A stretch of 43,413 nt of DNA, from assembly GCA_028701645.1 (NCBI GenBank), contig JAQVQI010000001.1, positions 8,793 to 52,205 on the forward strand. The letters run 5' to 3'. This DNA is from Candidatus Shapirobacteria bacterium (GTDB lineage Bacteria; Patescibacteriota; Microgenomatia; UBA12405). This document shows positions 25,284-32,957 of this stretch, piece after piece; positions within the stretch are counted from its first letter, which is position 1, and the number at the start of each line of letters is the position of its first letter. The position numbers were made by a program, and so were the translations under genes. The notes below the pieces were generated by a model, which did no database searches, was not told the DNA's origin, and saw nothing but the letters and a program-made list of their open reading frames with translations.

Positions 25284-26588
25284 TTATTTCTTCTCAATAT
25301 CAAAGAAACTGACTTGTTTCCCGTTAAAATACAAATTGAAACTATTTGTTGGCCCGTTTCGATGCTTTTCAATACTACAAGTAACCATTTCTCTCACCTC
25401 TTCATCCTCTCGATATAAAAACATGACCACATCAGCATCTTGTTCGATACTTCCTGATTCTCGCAAATCCGATAGTCTTGGTTTACCCCCTCGAGCCTCC
25501 ATAGCCCGTGATAATTGAGCTAAAGCCAATATCGGTACTTTTAACTCTCTTGCCAAGTTTTTTAAACCTTGTGAAATTTCAGATACTTCTTGAACCCGAT
25601 TATCCCGAGTACTTCCGTGCATCAATTGCAAATAATCAACTACAATAAATTTAATTTCTTTGTCCACTTGCAACCTTCTAGCTTTTGTTCTTAATTCAGT
25701 TACTGTTAAACCAGGAGTGTCATCAATATAAAGAGGAGCATCAGCCAATATTCCCATGGCTTCCGACAAAGAATCAAAATCCCCTGAAGACAATTGTCCG
25801 GTTTTTAATTTCCAAGCATCAATCATCCCCTGTCTTACCAACAATCTATCAACTAACTCTTCTTTACTCATTTCCAAAGAAAAAAGACATACTGGCATCT
25901 TTTTTTCTACCGCCACATACCGAGCAATATTCAACCCAAAAGCTGTTTTTCCTACCCCTGGTCTGGCCGCTAAAATAATCAAATTACTATCCTGCATTCC
26001 CGCCAAAATACTATCTAAACCCTTAAAACCAGTTGGGACTCCTCTAAGACCTGTCCCTAATTTTTGTAATTCATCAAGTCGATCAAAACTTGCGGTCAGA
26101 ACCTCTTTTAATGAAGTTGGCACTGATTTTAAATGTTTTTGTGACAAAGAAAAAATTTCTTGTTCAGCGACATCTAATAACTGATCTGCCGGTAATGTCG
26201 AATCAAAGGCTTTTTCAGTAATTCTGCCAGCCGCCGAAATCAATTCTCTTTTGGCCGACAAAGCCTTTATAATTTTTCCATAGCTTTCGACATTAGCCGC
26301 CGTAGGGACTTCCCCCGCCAATTTTGTCAAAAAAGCCTTTCCTCCGATTTTTTTTAAAATTTTTTGTTCTTTTAATTTTTCTGAAACAGTTACCAAGTCC
26401 AAAGGCATCCTCTCCTCATAGAGATCCATCATCGACTGATAAATCTTTCCATAATTAGAATTATAAAAATGTTCCGCTCTTAAAAATTCTGAAACCGCCA
26501 ATACTGCATCATTATCAATTAAAATTGACCCCAAAACACACAATTCTGCCTCTTCAGAATTTGGTGGTATTCGAGAAATCTCTTCCAT
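25284..26588 (-). CDS. dnaB: Replicative DNA helicase DnaB
   Basis: Hexameric helicase that unwinds DNA at the replication fork and recruits primase. Residues about 5-105 form the N-terminal primase-interaction domain, a linker follows, and the RecA-like domain carries Walker A ARPGVGKT (208-215), the SLEMSKEEL motif, Walker B FIVVDYLQLM and the arginine-finger region SRAMEARGGKPRLSDLRESGSIEQDAD. The C-terminus holds the EKHRNGPT motif. Length 434 is normal and no intein is present. It follows the MBL-like gene by 4 bases and is probably cotranscribed with it. It ends 6 bases from the convergent tRNA-Leu. Confidence 0.98.
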   Translation of the reverse strand: MEEISRIPPNSEEAELCVLGSILIDNDAVLAVSEFLRAEHFYNSNYGKIYQSMMDLYEERMPLDLVTVSEKLKEQKILKKIGGKAFLTKLAGEVPTAANVESYGKIIKALSAKRELISAAGRITEKAFDSTLPADQLLDVAEQEIFSLSQKHLKSVPTSLKEVLTASFDRLDELQKLGTGLRGVPTGFKGLDSILAGMQDSNLIILAARPGVGKTAFGLNIARYVAVEKKMPVCLFSLEMSKEELVDRLLVRQGMIDAWKLKTGQLSSGDFDSLSEAMGILADAPLYIDDTPGLTVTELRTKARRLQVDKEIKFIVVDYLQLMHGSTRDNRVQEVSEISQGLKNLARELKVPILALAQLSRAMEARGGKPRLSDLRESGSIEQDADVVMFLYREDEEVREMVTCSIEKHRNGPTNSFNLYFNGKQVSFFDIEKK

Positions 26589-26592
26589 ATTA

Positions 26593-27171
26593 TTAGTTAT
26601 TCTTTAATAGTTTTATTTCTAATCCGTCTGGTAAATCTTCTTTTTTATCCAGTTTAATTGACTCAACCGTCTCCAATCCCTCTTCGTCAGCTTCATCCAA
26701 AAATTTTTTTAAATATTCTTCATCATCAGCCAAAGGAACTAAATAATTTACTCCCCATTTTTTACTCCATTCTTTGACTAATTTATGGCTACAAATATCA
26801 CCAATTTTTGTTGGAGCTATAAGGATATCGGCCGAATCAATCTTTTCGATTCTTTTTGGGCTTAATTCTTGGCTAATTTTTCCCAAAACAGTAATTGCAA
26901 AAGTGTCTATTACAATTCGGTAGACTGTATTTCCATTCTCTCCGTTAATCCCAATTATTTCGACTCCCCCTATTTCGTATTCTCCTCCACCTCTAATAAC
27001 TATTTTTTCGTTGTTTAACAAATCAGTTTGATTAAAATCACCATTTGTATAGACAATAATTCTTGAATTATTTTTATTATCAATTATTTCTTTTTCAGTT
27101 GGATCAATTAAAACACTTTCTTTTTTACCCTTTAAAAATATTGTTGATTTGTTCAAAAACTTTATTTCCAT
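26593..27171 (-). CDS. MBL-fold-like protein without visible metal-binding motif
   Basis: A 192-residue protein whose start (MEIKFLNKSTIFLKGKKESVLIDP) and layout resemble small metallo-beta-lactamase-fold proteins related to the UlaG group. Later strands such as GGGEYEIGGVEIIGI and the ILIAPTKIGDI region fit too. The HxHxDH zinc motif expected after the second strand is absent; IVYTNGDFNQTD stands in its place. If the fold is right it is probably catalytically inactive or uses other residues. It is transcribed with dnaB from a promoter with an extended -10 eight bases from its ATG, divergent from the next + strand unit. Confidence 0.6.
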   Translation of the reverse strand: MEIKFLNKSTIFLKGKKESVLIDPTEKEIIDNKNNSRIIVYTNGDFNQTDLLNNEKIVIRGGGEYEIGGVEIIGINGENGNTVYRIVIDTFAITVLGKISQELSPKRIEKIDSADILIAPTKIGDICSHKLVKEWSKKWGVNYLVPLADDEEYLKKFLDEADEEGLETVESIKLDKKEDLPDGLEIKLLKNN

Positions 27172-27179
27172 ATAGTCTC

Positions 27180-27188
27180 ATTTTATCA
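27180..27188 (-). promoter_or_regulatory. Extended -10 promoter of the MBL-like/dnaB unit
   Basis: On the minus strand TGA plus TAAAAT ends 8 bases before the ATG at 27171. Confidence 0.4.
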
Positions 27189-27216
27189 TCAAAGTTAACT
27201 TAAAGTAATTTTTATA

Positions 27217-27225
27217 TGTTATTAT
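27217..27225 (+). promoter_or_regulatory. Extended -10 promoter of the Ig-like protein gene
   Basis: TGT plus TATTAT, 13 bases before the ATG at 27239; divergent from the dnaB unit. Confidence 0.35.
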
Positions 27226-27238
27226 CTAAGATAATCCC

Positions 27239-27694
27239 ATGATAAAAGAATTGTTTTTAGCTATCGTTATCGGCGCCATCTTGGGTTTTGGTCTAACTGG
27301 CGGATATTTAACTTTTCGTCAAAAGAATCAAACTCCAAAAATAGCCACAATTAGCCAACCAACGATTATCCCAACACCCACGACTACAACTGTCTCTACT
27401 ACTGTTAATAATCAAGAAGTGATAGATAAAAAAATTACAATTATTTCGCCAGAAGACAATCTTTTGGTTTTTAAGGATTCACTTAATATTAAGGGGAATA
27501 CTTCAAAAAATAGTCAAATAATTATCAATACATCAACTCAAAATTTTTCCGGACAAAGTGATCAAAATGGCATTTTTGACATTCCAATTACCTTAGATGG
27601 CGGTCTTAACATTATTAAAATAAGCGCCATTGACTCTCAAGGAAATCAGATTGATACTGAAATAAATGTTACTTTTTCTACTACTAAAATATAA
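27239..27694 (+). CDS. Membrane-anchored protein with an Ig-like domain
   Basis: A 151-residue protein with an N-terminal membrane anchor (about 5-23), a Thr/Pro-rich linker (about 38-58) and a C-terminal beta-sandwich domain. The latter (ITIISPEDNLLVFKDSLNIKGNT, then GQSDQNGIFDIPITLDGGLNIIKISAIDSQGN) resembles the glucodextranase-B/Ig-like modules found in cell-surface proteins. No enzymatic motif is present. It is followed 3 bases later by another secreted protein, so the two probably form a small surface-protein operon. Adhesion or envelope structure is plausible but unproven. Confidence 0.75.
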   Translation: MIKELFLAIVIGAILGFGLTGGYLTFRQKNQTPKIATISQPTIIPTPTTTTVSTTVNNQEVIDKKITIISPEDNLLVFKDSLNIKGNTSKNSQIIINTSTQNFSGQSDQNGIFDIPITLDGGLNIIKISAIDSQGNQIDTEINVTFSTTKI

Positions 27695-27697
27695 AAA

Positions 27698-28399
27698 ATG
27701 AAATTATTGTTTGCTATTTTATTTTTATTTGTCTTAAACATTCCAGCCAAAGCTGTCGAACTCACTCCCACACCTGATACTAAAACCACCGAAATTGTTA
27801 ATATTGTTAAACAAATAGTCAGCGAAAGTATTACCCCCACCCCAATAATTAGCGACAAACCCAAGTCTTTTTATGGAAATATTACTAAAATCGAGAATAA
27901 TACAATTACTATTGTTTATAAAAACAAAACCCAATTAATTGAGGTTAACGACGAAACTGTTTATATTGATTTAAAAAGAAACAAATCAAAACTCTCCAAT
28001 TTTAAAGCTGGTCAAGAAATATTAGCTATGGGTTACTTAAATGAAGAGAATGTCCTTAACGGTAAAAGAATTCTTGCCACTGAACTAAAATCAGTAGTAA
28101 ATAAACATCAAACAGTAACGGGTCAAATTGTTGATATTTCCAAAGAAACTTCTATTTTTACTCTAACACCAAATTACAACAAAAACAGCCCTTTTCAACT
28201 TAAAACTGATTCAAAAACTAAAATTGTAGATACTGACAATAAAACAATCTTGTCTTCAAGTGTGATTGTTAATGGTAAAAAAATAATTGCTATTATTCAA
28301 CCAGACTCGAAATTAGAAAATACTTTTTATACAACAAAGATAATTAATTTAGACTCTACTACAAAGATTTCCTCCTCAAACTCGACCGTCAAGCCATAG
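27698..28399 (+). CDS. Secreted protein with two DUF5666-like beta repeats
   Basis: A 233-residue protein with a signal peptide (about residues 1-20, ending near PAKA), a Thr/Pro-rich segment, and two similar beta-strand modules. The first (SFYGNITKIENNTITIVYKN... FKAGQEILAMGYLNEENVLNGKRILATEL) follows the DUF5666-type pattern of a short OB-like repeat; the second (TVTGQIVDISKETSIFTLTPN) is weaker. Function is unknown. The gene begins 3 bases after the Ig-like protein gene. It ends with a Ser/Thr-rich tail, and the stop is followed by an AT-rich gap before tRNA-His. Confidence 0.7.
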   Translation: MKLLFAILFLFVLNIPAKAVELTPTPDTKTTEIVNIVKQIVSESITPTPIISDKPKSFYGNITKIENNTITIVYKNKTQLIEVNDETVYIDLKRNKSKLSNFKAGQEILAMGYLNEENVLNGKRILATELKSVVNKHQTVTGQIVDISKETSIFTLTPNYNKNSPFQLKTDSKTKIVDTDNKTILSSSVIVNGKKIIAIIQPDSKLENTFYTTKIINLDSTTKISSSNSTVKP

Positions 28400-28544
28400 A
28401 CAAATTTAATTTGTGTTAAAATAAACCACAAATTTGATGATATTGAATTTGAAATTTTTAATTCTTAATTTTTAATCAATTTTAAAAAATTTAAATATTT
28501 AATTTTGAATAAAAATTGTAAATATAAAATTAAAAATTATACTT

Positions 28545-28619
28545 GGTGGTATTAGCTCAATTGGTTAGAGCGCAGCTCTGTGAAAGCTGAGGTTGTCGGT
28601 TCAAGTCCGATATACCACC
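28545..28619 (+). tRNA. tRNA-His (GTG)
   Basis: The extra 5' base G-1 (28545) faces C73 (28619), the hallmark of histidine tRNAs. Acceptor GTGGTAT pairs with ATACCAC; D-arm GCTC/GAGC is perfect; the anticodon stem CAGCT/AGCTG encloses CTGTGAA with anticodon GTG; T-arm GTCGG/CCGAT is closed. The following bases are CAC, so the CCA end is not encoded, unlike the two other tRNAs here. Confidence 0.92.
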
Positions 28620-28658
28620 CACGTCCTCCCTGGTGCTAATCAAGAAGGCCAAAAAAAA

Positions 28659-29366
28659 TCATTCCAATCGAAAACTTTGTCTCAAATTAATTTTCCTTCC
28701 TATCTCTAACCAGCTTTTTTCTGTTTCAACATATCCCTCAAACTCCATTTCTGGTTCAATACAAATATATTTTTTATCATAAGAATTAATTCCATTTTCT
28801 TGTTTAACTCCAGTCCATAATTTAGCGAATTTAAAATTTTCTACTTTCCAAATAATATTTTTCTTACCCACTATCTCAATAATATTTGTATTTTTTAGCC
28901 TTATTTCTGTATTTGTCTTAATCCCGTCAGTAATATCAACTCCGTTTAATTTGGTTCCCTGCCAACCAAACTCTGTATCCCAATAATTGTGTACCGCTAG
29001 ATTAACTTTCTTTTTTTCGTTGGAATTATTTAACACTTCAATATCTTGGCTAAAACCGTCCGTTAATCTAAAAAATTGCGTTACTAACAACCCATCAATC
29101 TCACACTTAATTTCTAAAGCCATATTTGATTTATTCGACACCTGCCAAGTTTCATTCCGGAAAGGACCATGAAATAAAAATCCATATTTATTTACTCCTT
29201 CATTAGCAAAATTTGGGACACATACATGTGTATTCCCTTTCTTACCGTCAATTCTTTCAAAAGTTCCCAAAATAATCTGGTTATTAAAAGCCAAATTGTA
29301 GATCCTTCCACCGTCCAAATCAACTTCGAGTAACCAATCCCTATTTCCTATCTTTACTATATTCAT
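28659..29366 (-). CDS. Aldose 1-epimerase-like protein
   Basis: A 235-residue protein of the galactose mutarotase-like beta-sandwich superfamily, which interconverts sugar anomers. Family-type segments are GFLFHGPFRNETW near residues 62-74 (His and Arg), VNLAVHNYWDTEFGW near 141-155, and CIEPEMEFEG near 203-212, which would carry the catalytic glutamate. It is shorter than GalM (about 300-340), more like the YeaD/aldose-epimerase family group. The sugar substrate is unknown. It sits alone on the minus strand between tRNA-His and hisS, which are on the plus strand. Confidence 0.75.
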   Translation of the reverse strand: MNIVKIGNRDWLLEVDLDGGRIYNLAFNNQIILGTFERIDGKKGNTHVCVPNFANEGVNKYGFLFHGPFRNETWQVSNKSNMALEIKCEIDGLLVTQFFRLTDGFSQDIEVLNNSNEKKKVNLAVHNYWDTEFGWQGTKLNGVDITDGIKTNTEIRLKNTNIIEIVGKKNIIWKVENFKFAKLWTGVKQENGINSYDKKYICIEPEMEFEGYVETEKSWLEIGRKINLRQSFRLE

Positions 29367-29385
29367 AACCTATTTTATATCAAAA

Positions 29386-29394
29386 TGTTAAAAT
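29386..29394 (+). promoter_or_regulatory. Extended -10 promoter of hisS
   Basis: TGT plus TAAAAT ends 6 bases before the ATG at 29401, identical in boxes and spacing to the pth promoter. Confidence 0.5.
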
Positions 29395-29400
29395 TAAACT

Positions 29401-30651
29401 ATGAATCAATCAAATATTAAATCTCAAACCCTAAAGGGTTTTAGAGATTTCTTACCATCTGATATGTATATCAGAAATTATGTCAAAAATACCTTAATTT
29501 CACTATTTGAAACTAGTGGTTTTCAACCATTAGAAACTCCGGCGCTAGAATACACCTCAGTTTTAAAAGGTAAATACAGCAACGAAACTGACGATAAATT
29601 GGGCTATTTTTTTAAAGATAATGGAGATCGAGAAATTGGTCTCCGTTATGATCTAACCGTTCCCACTTCTAAAGTTTTAGCTATCTATAACAATCAAATA
29701 TCATTACCATTCCGTCGTTATCAGATACAGCCAGTTTGGCGAGCCGAAAATACCCAAAAAGGTCGATATCGTGAATTTGTCCAATGTGATATAGATATTT
29801 TTGGGACTAACTCCCCTATTGCTGACGCTGAAATAGTTTCTGTTATTTATCAAGGTGTTCAAAAATTAGGTTTTAAAAACGCTATAATTAAAATTAATAG
29901 CCGTACTGTTTTATCCTCAATTTTATCTCAAAGTGGGATTGATGAACGTCAAAACACAGTACTGCAATCTCTCGATAAATTAGACAAAATAGGTGAAAAT
30001 GGAGTAAAAGATGAACTCATTTCCAAAGGGCTACCTAACGACCAAATTGATCAACTTTTTAAATATATCAAACAAGCTCAACCAGACGAAAATTTAAAAC
30101 AAGTTCTAAACCTTTTAAATTCCTTTGGTATCCCCCAAACCGCTTTTGTTTTCGATCCGACTTTAGTTCGTGGTTGTGATTATTATACTGGTACCATTTT
30201 TGAAGTTGCTGTTACCGAACCAAAAATCGGAGCTATTGGCGGCGGTGGTCGATATGACAATTTAGTCTCTACTCTTGGTGGTCCCCAAATTCCAGCTGTT
30301 GGCTTTTCATTTGGATTTGAAAGAGTTGTTGATGTCATTCAAGAATTAAATCTCTTACCAAAAGAGAATAAATCAACAATCAACATTTTGGTCGCTAATT
30401 TAGGTAGTGAAACTCAAAAAGAAATTCTAGAATTAACCAATAGACTTCGTCAAGAAAACATTTCTAGTATTATTTATCCTGATAACGACAAGTTAGGTAA
30501 ACAAATAAAATATGCCTTATCGATTGATATCCCCTATTTAGCCATCATTGGCACCAACGAAGCTAAAAACGATCAAATTATGCTCAAAAATTTAAATACT
30601 ACAGACCAAAAATTAGTCGATTTCGAAGAATTAGTAAAAATCATTAAATAA
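29401..30651 (+). CDS. hisS: Histidyl-tRNA synthetase
   Basis: Class II synthetase that charges tRNA-His. The catalytic domain shows motif 2 (FRRYQIQPVWRAENTQKGRYREFVQCDIDIFG), the histidine-specific loop LVRGCDYYTGTIFEV, and motif 3 (AVGFSFGFERV). The C-terminal anticodon-binding domain begins near residue 325 (INILVANLG). Length 416 is typical, so this is not the HisZ regulatory paralogue. tRNA-His lies about 780 bases upstream, separated by an opposite-strand gene. The start follows an extended -10 box by 6 bases. Confidence 0.97.
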   Translation: MNQSNIKSQTLKGFRDFLPSDMYIRNYVKNTLISLFETSGFQPLETPALEYTSVLKGKYSNETDDKLGYFFKDNGDREIGLRYDLTVPTSKVLAIYNNQISLPFRRYQIQPVWRAENTQKGRYREFVQCDIDIFGTNSPIADAEIVSVIYQGVQKLGFKNAIIKINSRTVLSSILSQSGIDERQNTVLQSLDKLDKIGENGVKDELISKGLPNDQIDQLFKYIKQAQPDENLKQVLNLLNSFGIPQTAFVFDPTLVRGCDYYTGTIFEVAVTEPKIGAIGGGGRYDNLVSTLGGPQIPAVGFSFGFERVVDVIQELNLLPKENKSTINILVANLGSETQKEILELTNRLRQENISSIIYPDNDKLGKQIKYALSIDIPYLAIIGTNEAKNDQIMLKNLNTTDQKLVDFEELVKIIK

Positions 30652-30682
30652 AAGTTGCCCTTTTCAAGGGAGATGTCCTTCT

Positions 30683-30710
30683 TTGCAGGAAAGAGGGTTT
30701 CTGCTATAAT
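30683..30710 (+). promoter_or_regulatory. Promoter of rpmE
   Basis: TTGCAG, a 16-base spacer and TATAAT preceded by TGC (extended -10), ending 7 bases before the ATG at 30718. One of the best two-box promoters in the window and again leaderless. Confidence 0.6.
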
Positions 30711-30717
30711 AAGCGTT

Positions 30718-30981
30718 ATGAAACAAGGAATTCATCCAAAATACTATACCGATTGTCAAGTTAGTTGTGCTTGTGGTAATAAATTTACCACTGGTTCAAC
30801 TGTTGAAAAAATCGAAGTTGACGTTTGTTCAAAATGCCACCCGTTCTATACTGGTCAACAAAAATTTGTCGACATTAAAGGACGAATAGACAAGTTTAAT
30901 GAAAAAGTTGCTAAAGGAAAAAAAACTGCTTCTGACAAAGCTATAAAATCCAAAGAAAAAAAATCTAAAAAATCTAACTAG
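30718..30981 (+). CDS. rpmE: 50S ribosomal protein L31
   Basis: Zinc-containing form of L31 with the typical start MKQGIHPKYY and ligands C17, C19, C37 and C40 (CAC and CSKC). The 87-residue protein carries a Lys/Ser-rich C-terminal tail beyond the usual 66-70 residues. I chose the ATG at 30718; a longer in-frame reading from 30655 would run through the promoter and lacks family similarity. Monocistronic: a TATAAT promoter lies directly upstream and a strong hairpin terminator directly downstream. Confidence 0.96.
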   Translation: MKQGIHPKYYTDCQVSCACGNKFTTGSTVEKIEVDVCSKCHPFYTGQQKFVDIKGRIDKFNEKVAKGKKTASDKAIKSKEKKSKKSN

Positions 30982-30988
30982 CTATTCT

Positions 30989-31027
30989 AAAAACCGCTTT
31001 AATTTTACATTTGGCGGTTTTTTATTT
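30989..31027 (+). terminator. Intrinsic terminator of rpmE
   Basis: AAACCGC (30991-30997) pairs with GCGGTTT (31014-31020), followed by a T-rich tail. Confidence 0.85.
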
Positions 31028-31081
31028 TAATTAATTTCTATACTTTATAAACTTTATAACTTTCTACTTAATAACTTAATT

Positions 31082-31783
31082 ATGCCTACCCTCAACCCCA
31101 ACATTGCCATTATGGAGTTCTACCCCGGTCCTGGTGGTCAAGAAGCCACCATTTGGGCCAACGATTTAATGAATATGTATATTCGCTACGCCAATAAAGT
31201 TGGTTGGAAAGTTTCCCAAATAGATGATCATATAATTCAAATATCTGGATTTGATGCCTATAACCAATTGAAATATGAAGCCGGTACACATCGAGTCCAA
31301 CGAATTCCTACCACCGAAAAGCGGGGTCGAATTCAAACCTCGACCGCTTCTATCGCCATAATGCCACAAATTGACTCAAAAGAAATTAATTTTAGTATGG
31401 ACGATGTTGTTATCACTGCCTGTCGAGCTGGTGGTAACGGAGGTCAAAATGTCAATAAAGTTTCCACTGCTATTCACCTAGTCCATAAACCCACCGGTTT
31501 AATGTTTGATGTCCGCACTGAACGTTATCAACAACAAAATCGAGAAATAGCTCTAAAATTACTACAAAATAAACTTTGGCAAATTGAAGAAGAAAAAAAG
31601 GCCTCAGAAATTGCTGGAGGTCGATCAAATATTAGTCAGTCTACTCGAGCCGACAAAATTCGTACCTACAATTACCCCAGAAATCAAATAAAAGACCATC
31701 GAATCAACAAGTCTTTCAATAACCTAGACGAAATAATGCAAGGTCATCTAGAAGATCTTTTACTAGAACTTACCATTCTTTAA
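31082..31783 (+). CDS. prfA: Peptide chain release factor 1, short form
   Basis: Terminates translation at UAA and UAG. The tripeptide anticodon of RF1 is present as P76-T-T78 in RVQRIPTTE, in place of RF2's SPF, and the catalytic GGQ lies at 120-122 in RAGGNGGQNVN. The PCRF core motif GPGGQEA near residues 16-22 marks the beginning of domain 2. At 233 residues the protein lacks about 100-120 N-terminal residues, i.e. the helical domain 1 that contacts the ribosomal stalk base and RF3. No upstream reading frame could supply it: only about 55 bases separate this ATG from the rpmE terminator. Tail-to-tail overlap of 4 bases (TTAA) with htrA. Confidence 0.9.
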   Translation: MPTLNPNIAIMEFYPGPGGQEATIWANDLMNMYIRYANKVGWKVSQIDDHIIQISGFDAYNQLKYEAGTHRVQRIPTTEKRGRIQTSTASIAIMPQIDSKEINFSMDDVVITACRAGGNGGQNVNKVSTAIHLVHKPTGLMFDVRTERYQQQNREIALKLLQNKLWQIEEEKKASEIAGGRSNISQSTRADKIRTYNYPRNQIKDHRINKSFNNLDEIMQGHLEDLLLELTIL

Positions 31784-32910
31784 TTTTTCTTTTCCAGCTT
31801 TACTTCTACTTCAGTCTCTGTTTTATCTCTAAAATATATTATTTTAAGAGTATCCCCAATTTTCTTTTGATTAACAATTCCCGCAATTGAGGTTTCTTTC
31901 ATTTCAATTATTTTTTTACCATCAATTTCAGTAATAATATCTCCTATTTTTAATCCTCCCTTTTGGGCTGGACTACCATCAATAACTGACTGAATATAAG
32001 CTCCAGTTGGAACCTCATTTAACAAAGCCGCTTGTTGAGATATAACTTGATAAGATACTCCTAAATATGGCCTATCAAATTCACCGGTTATTTTAAAATT
32101 ATCAACTGATTGTTTAACTAAATTTATTGGCAAAGCAAAACCTATGTTTTGTCCCCCTTGAGAAACAGCCACATTGACCCCAACTACCTTACCAGACGAA
32201 TCAAACAATGGTCCACCTGAATTACCCGAATTAATCGCCGCATCAACCTGAATTACATCTTCCAACTTTTCCATCCCCAATCCCACTCCTCCAGCAGTAA
32301 TTCCTCTTCCTAATCCAGAGATTACTCCTTTAGTAACGGTTGATCGAAATTCCCCCAAAGCAGTCCCAATTGCAATTACAGTTTGTCCAACCTTAAGCTT
32401 GCCCGAATCTCCCATTTCTACTGGTTTTAAACCAGATTTATTAACCTTAATTATGGCCAAATCATTTACTGGATCACGATAAATATTGACTACTTCAACT
32501 GTTTCATCTTTTCCAATTACGACCTTATATTTCGCCCCCAAGTCTGAAACTACATGTTTATTGGTTACAATCAATCCGTCTTCACTAATTATAAATCCAG
32601 TCCCGATATCTCTCTCAACATTAGTTGACTCTACTTTTCCCTCATATACACCAAACATTTGTCTAAATATATCTAAAGAATTATTTAAAACATCTTTACT
32701 AATTGCTACCGTCACTACACTATTATTAGCCTTTTCAACTACCCTAGTAACCACAGTTTCTTCATCGACTACCTCTATTTTTGTTTCGGTTATTGTCTTA
32801 GGTTTTATAATATTTTTACTCAAAAAAATTCCCAAAAACACCCCCCCTGTAATCAAAATTACAATCAACAACAAAATCAACAATAATGACCTAATTTTTT
32901 GTGTTTTCAT
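31780..32910 (-). CDS. HtrA/DegP-like serine protease with PDZ domain
   Basis: Membrane-anchored protease for quality control of exported proteins. An N-terminal transmembrane helix (about 8-30) is followed by a trypsin-like domain with the catalytic triad H119 (TNKHVV), D150 (NDLAIIKV) and S231 (NSGNSGGPL), and one C-terminal PDZ domain (about 280-372). The 376-residue single-PDZ layout is that of DegS or the short HtrA of Gram-positives. It lies downstream of ctpA on the same strand, 47 bases away, suggesting a joint proteolysis unit. Its stop codon overlaps that of prfA. Confidence 0.94.
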   Translation of the reverse strand: MKTQKIRSLLLILLLIVILITGGVFLGIFLSKNIIKPKTITETKIEVVDEETVVTRVVEKANNSVVTVAISKDVLNNSLDIFRQMFGVYEGKVESTNVERDIGTGFIISEDGLIVTNKHVVSDLGAKYKVVIGKDETVEVVNIYRDPVNDLAIIKVNKSGLKPVEMGDSGKLKVGQTVIAIGTALGEFRSTVTKGVISGLGRGITAGGVGLGMEKLEDVIQVDAAINSGNSGGPLFDSSGKVVGVNVAVSQGGQNIGFALPINLVKQSVDNFKITGEFDRPYLGVSYQVISQQAALLNEVPTGAYIQSVIDGSPAQKGGLKIGDIITEIDGKKIIEMKETSIAGIVNQKKIGDTLKIIYFRDKTETEVEVKLEKKN

Positions 32911-32957
32911 ATTTTTAAATCACTATTAATAAATAATTATTTAGGTAATCTAACAAA

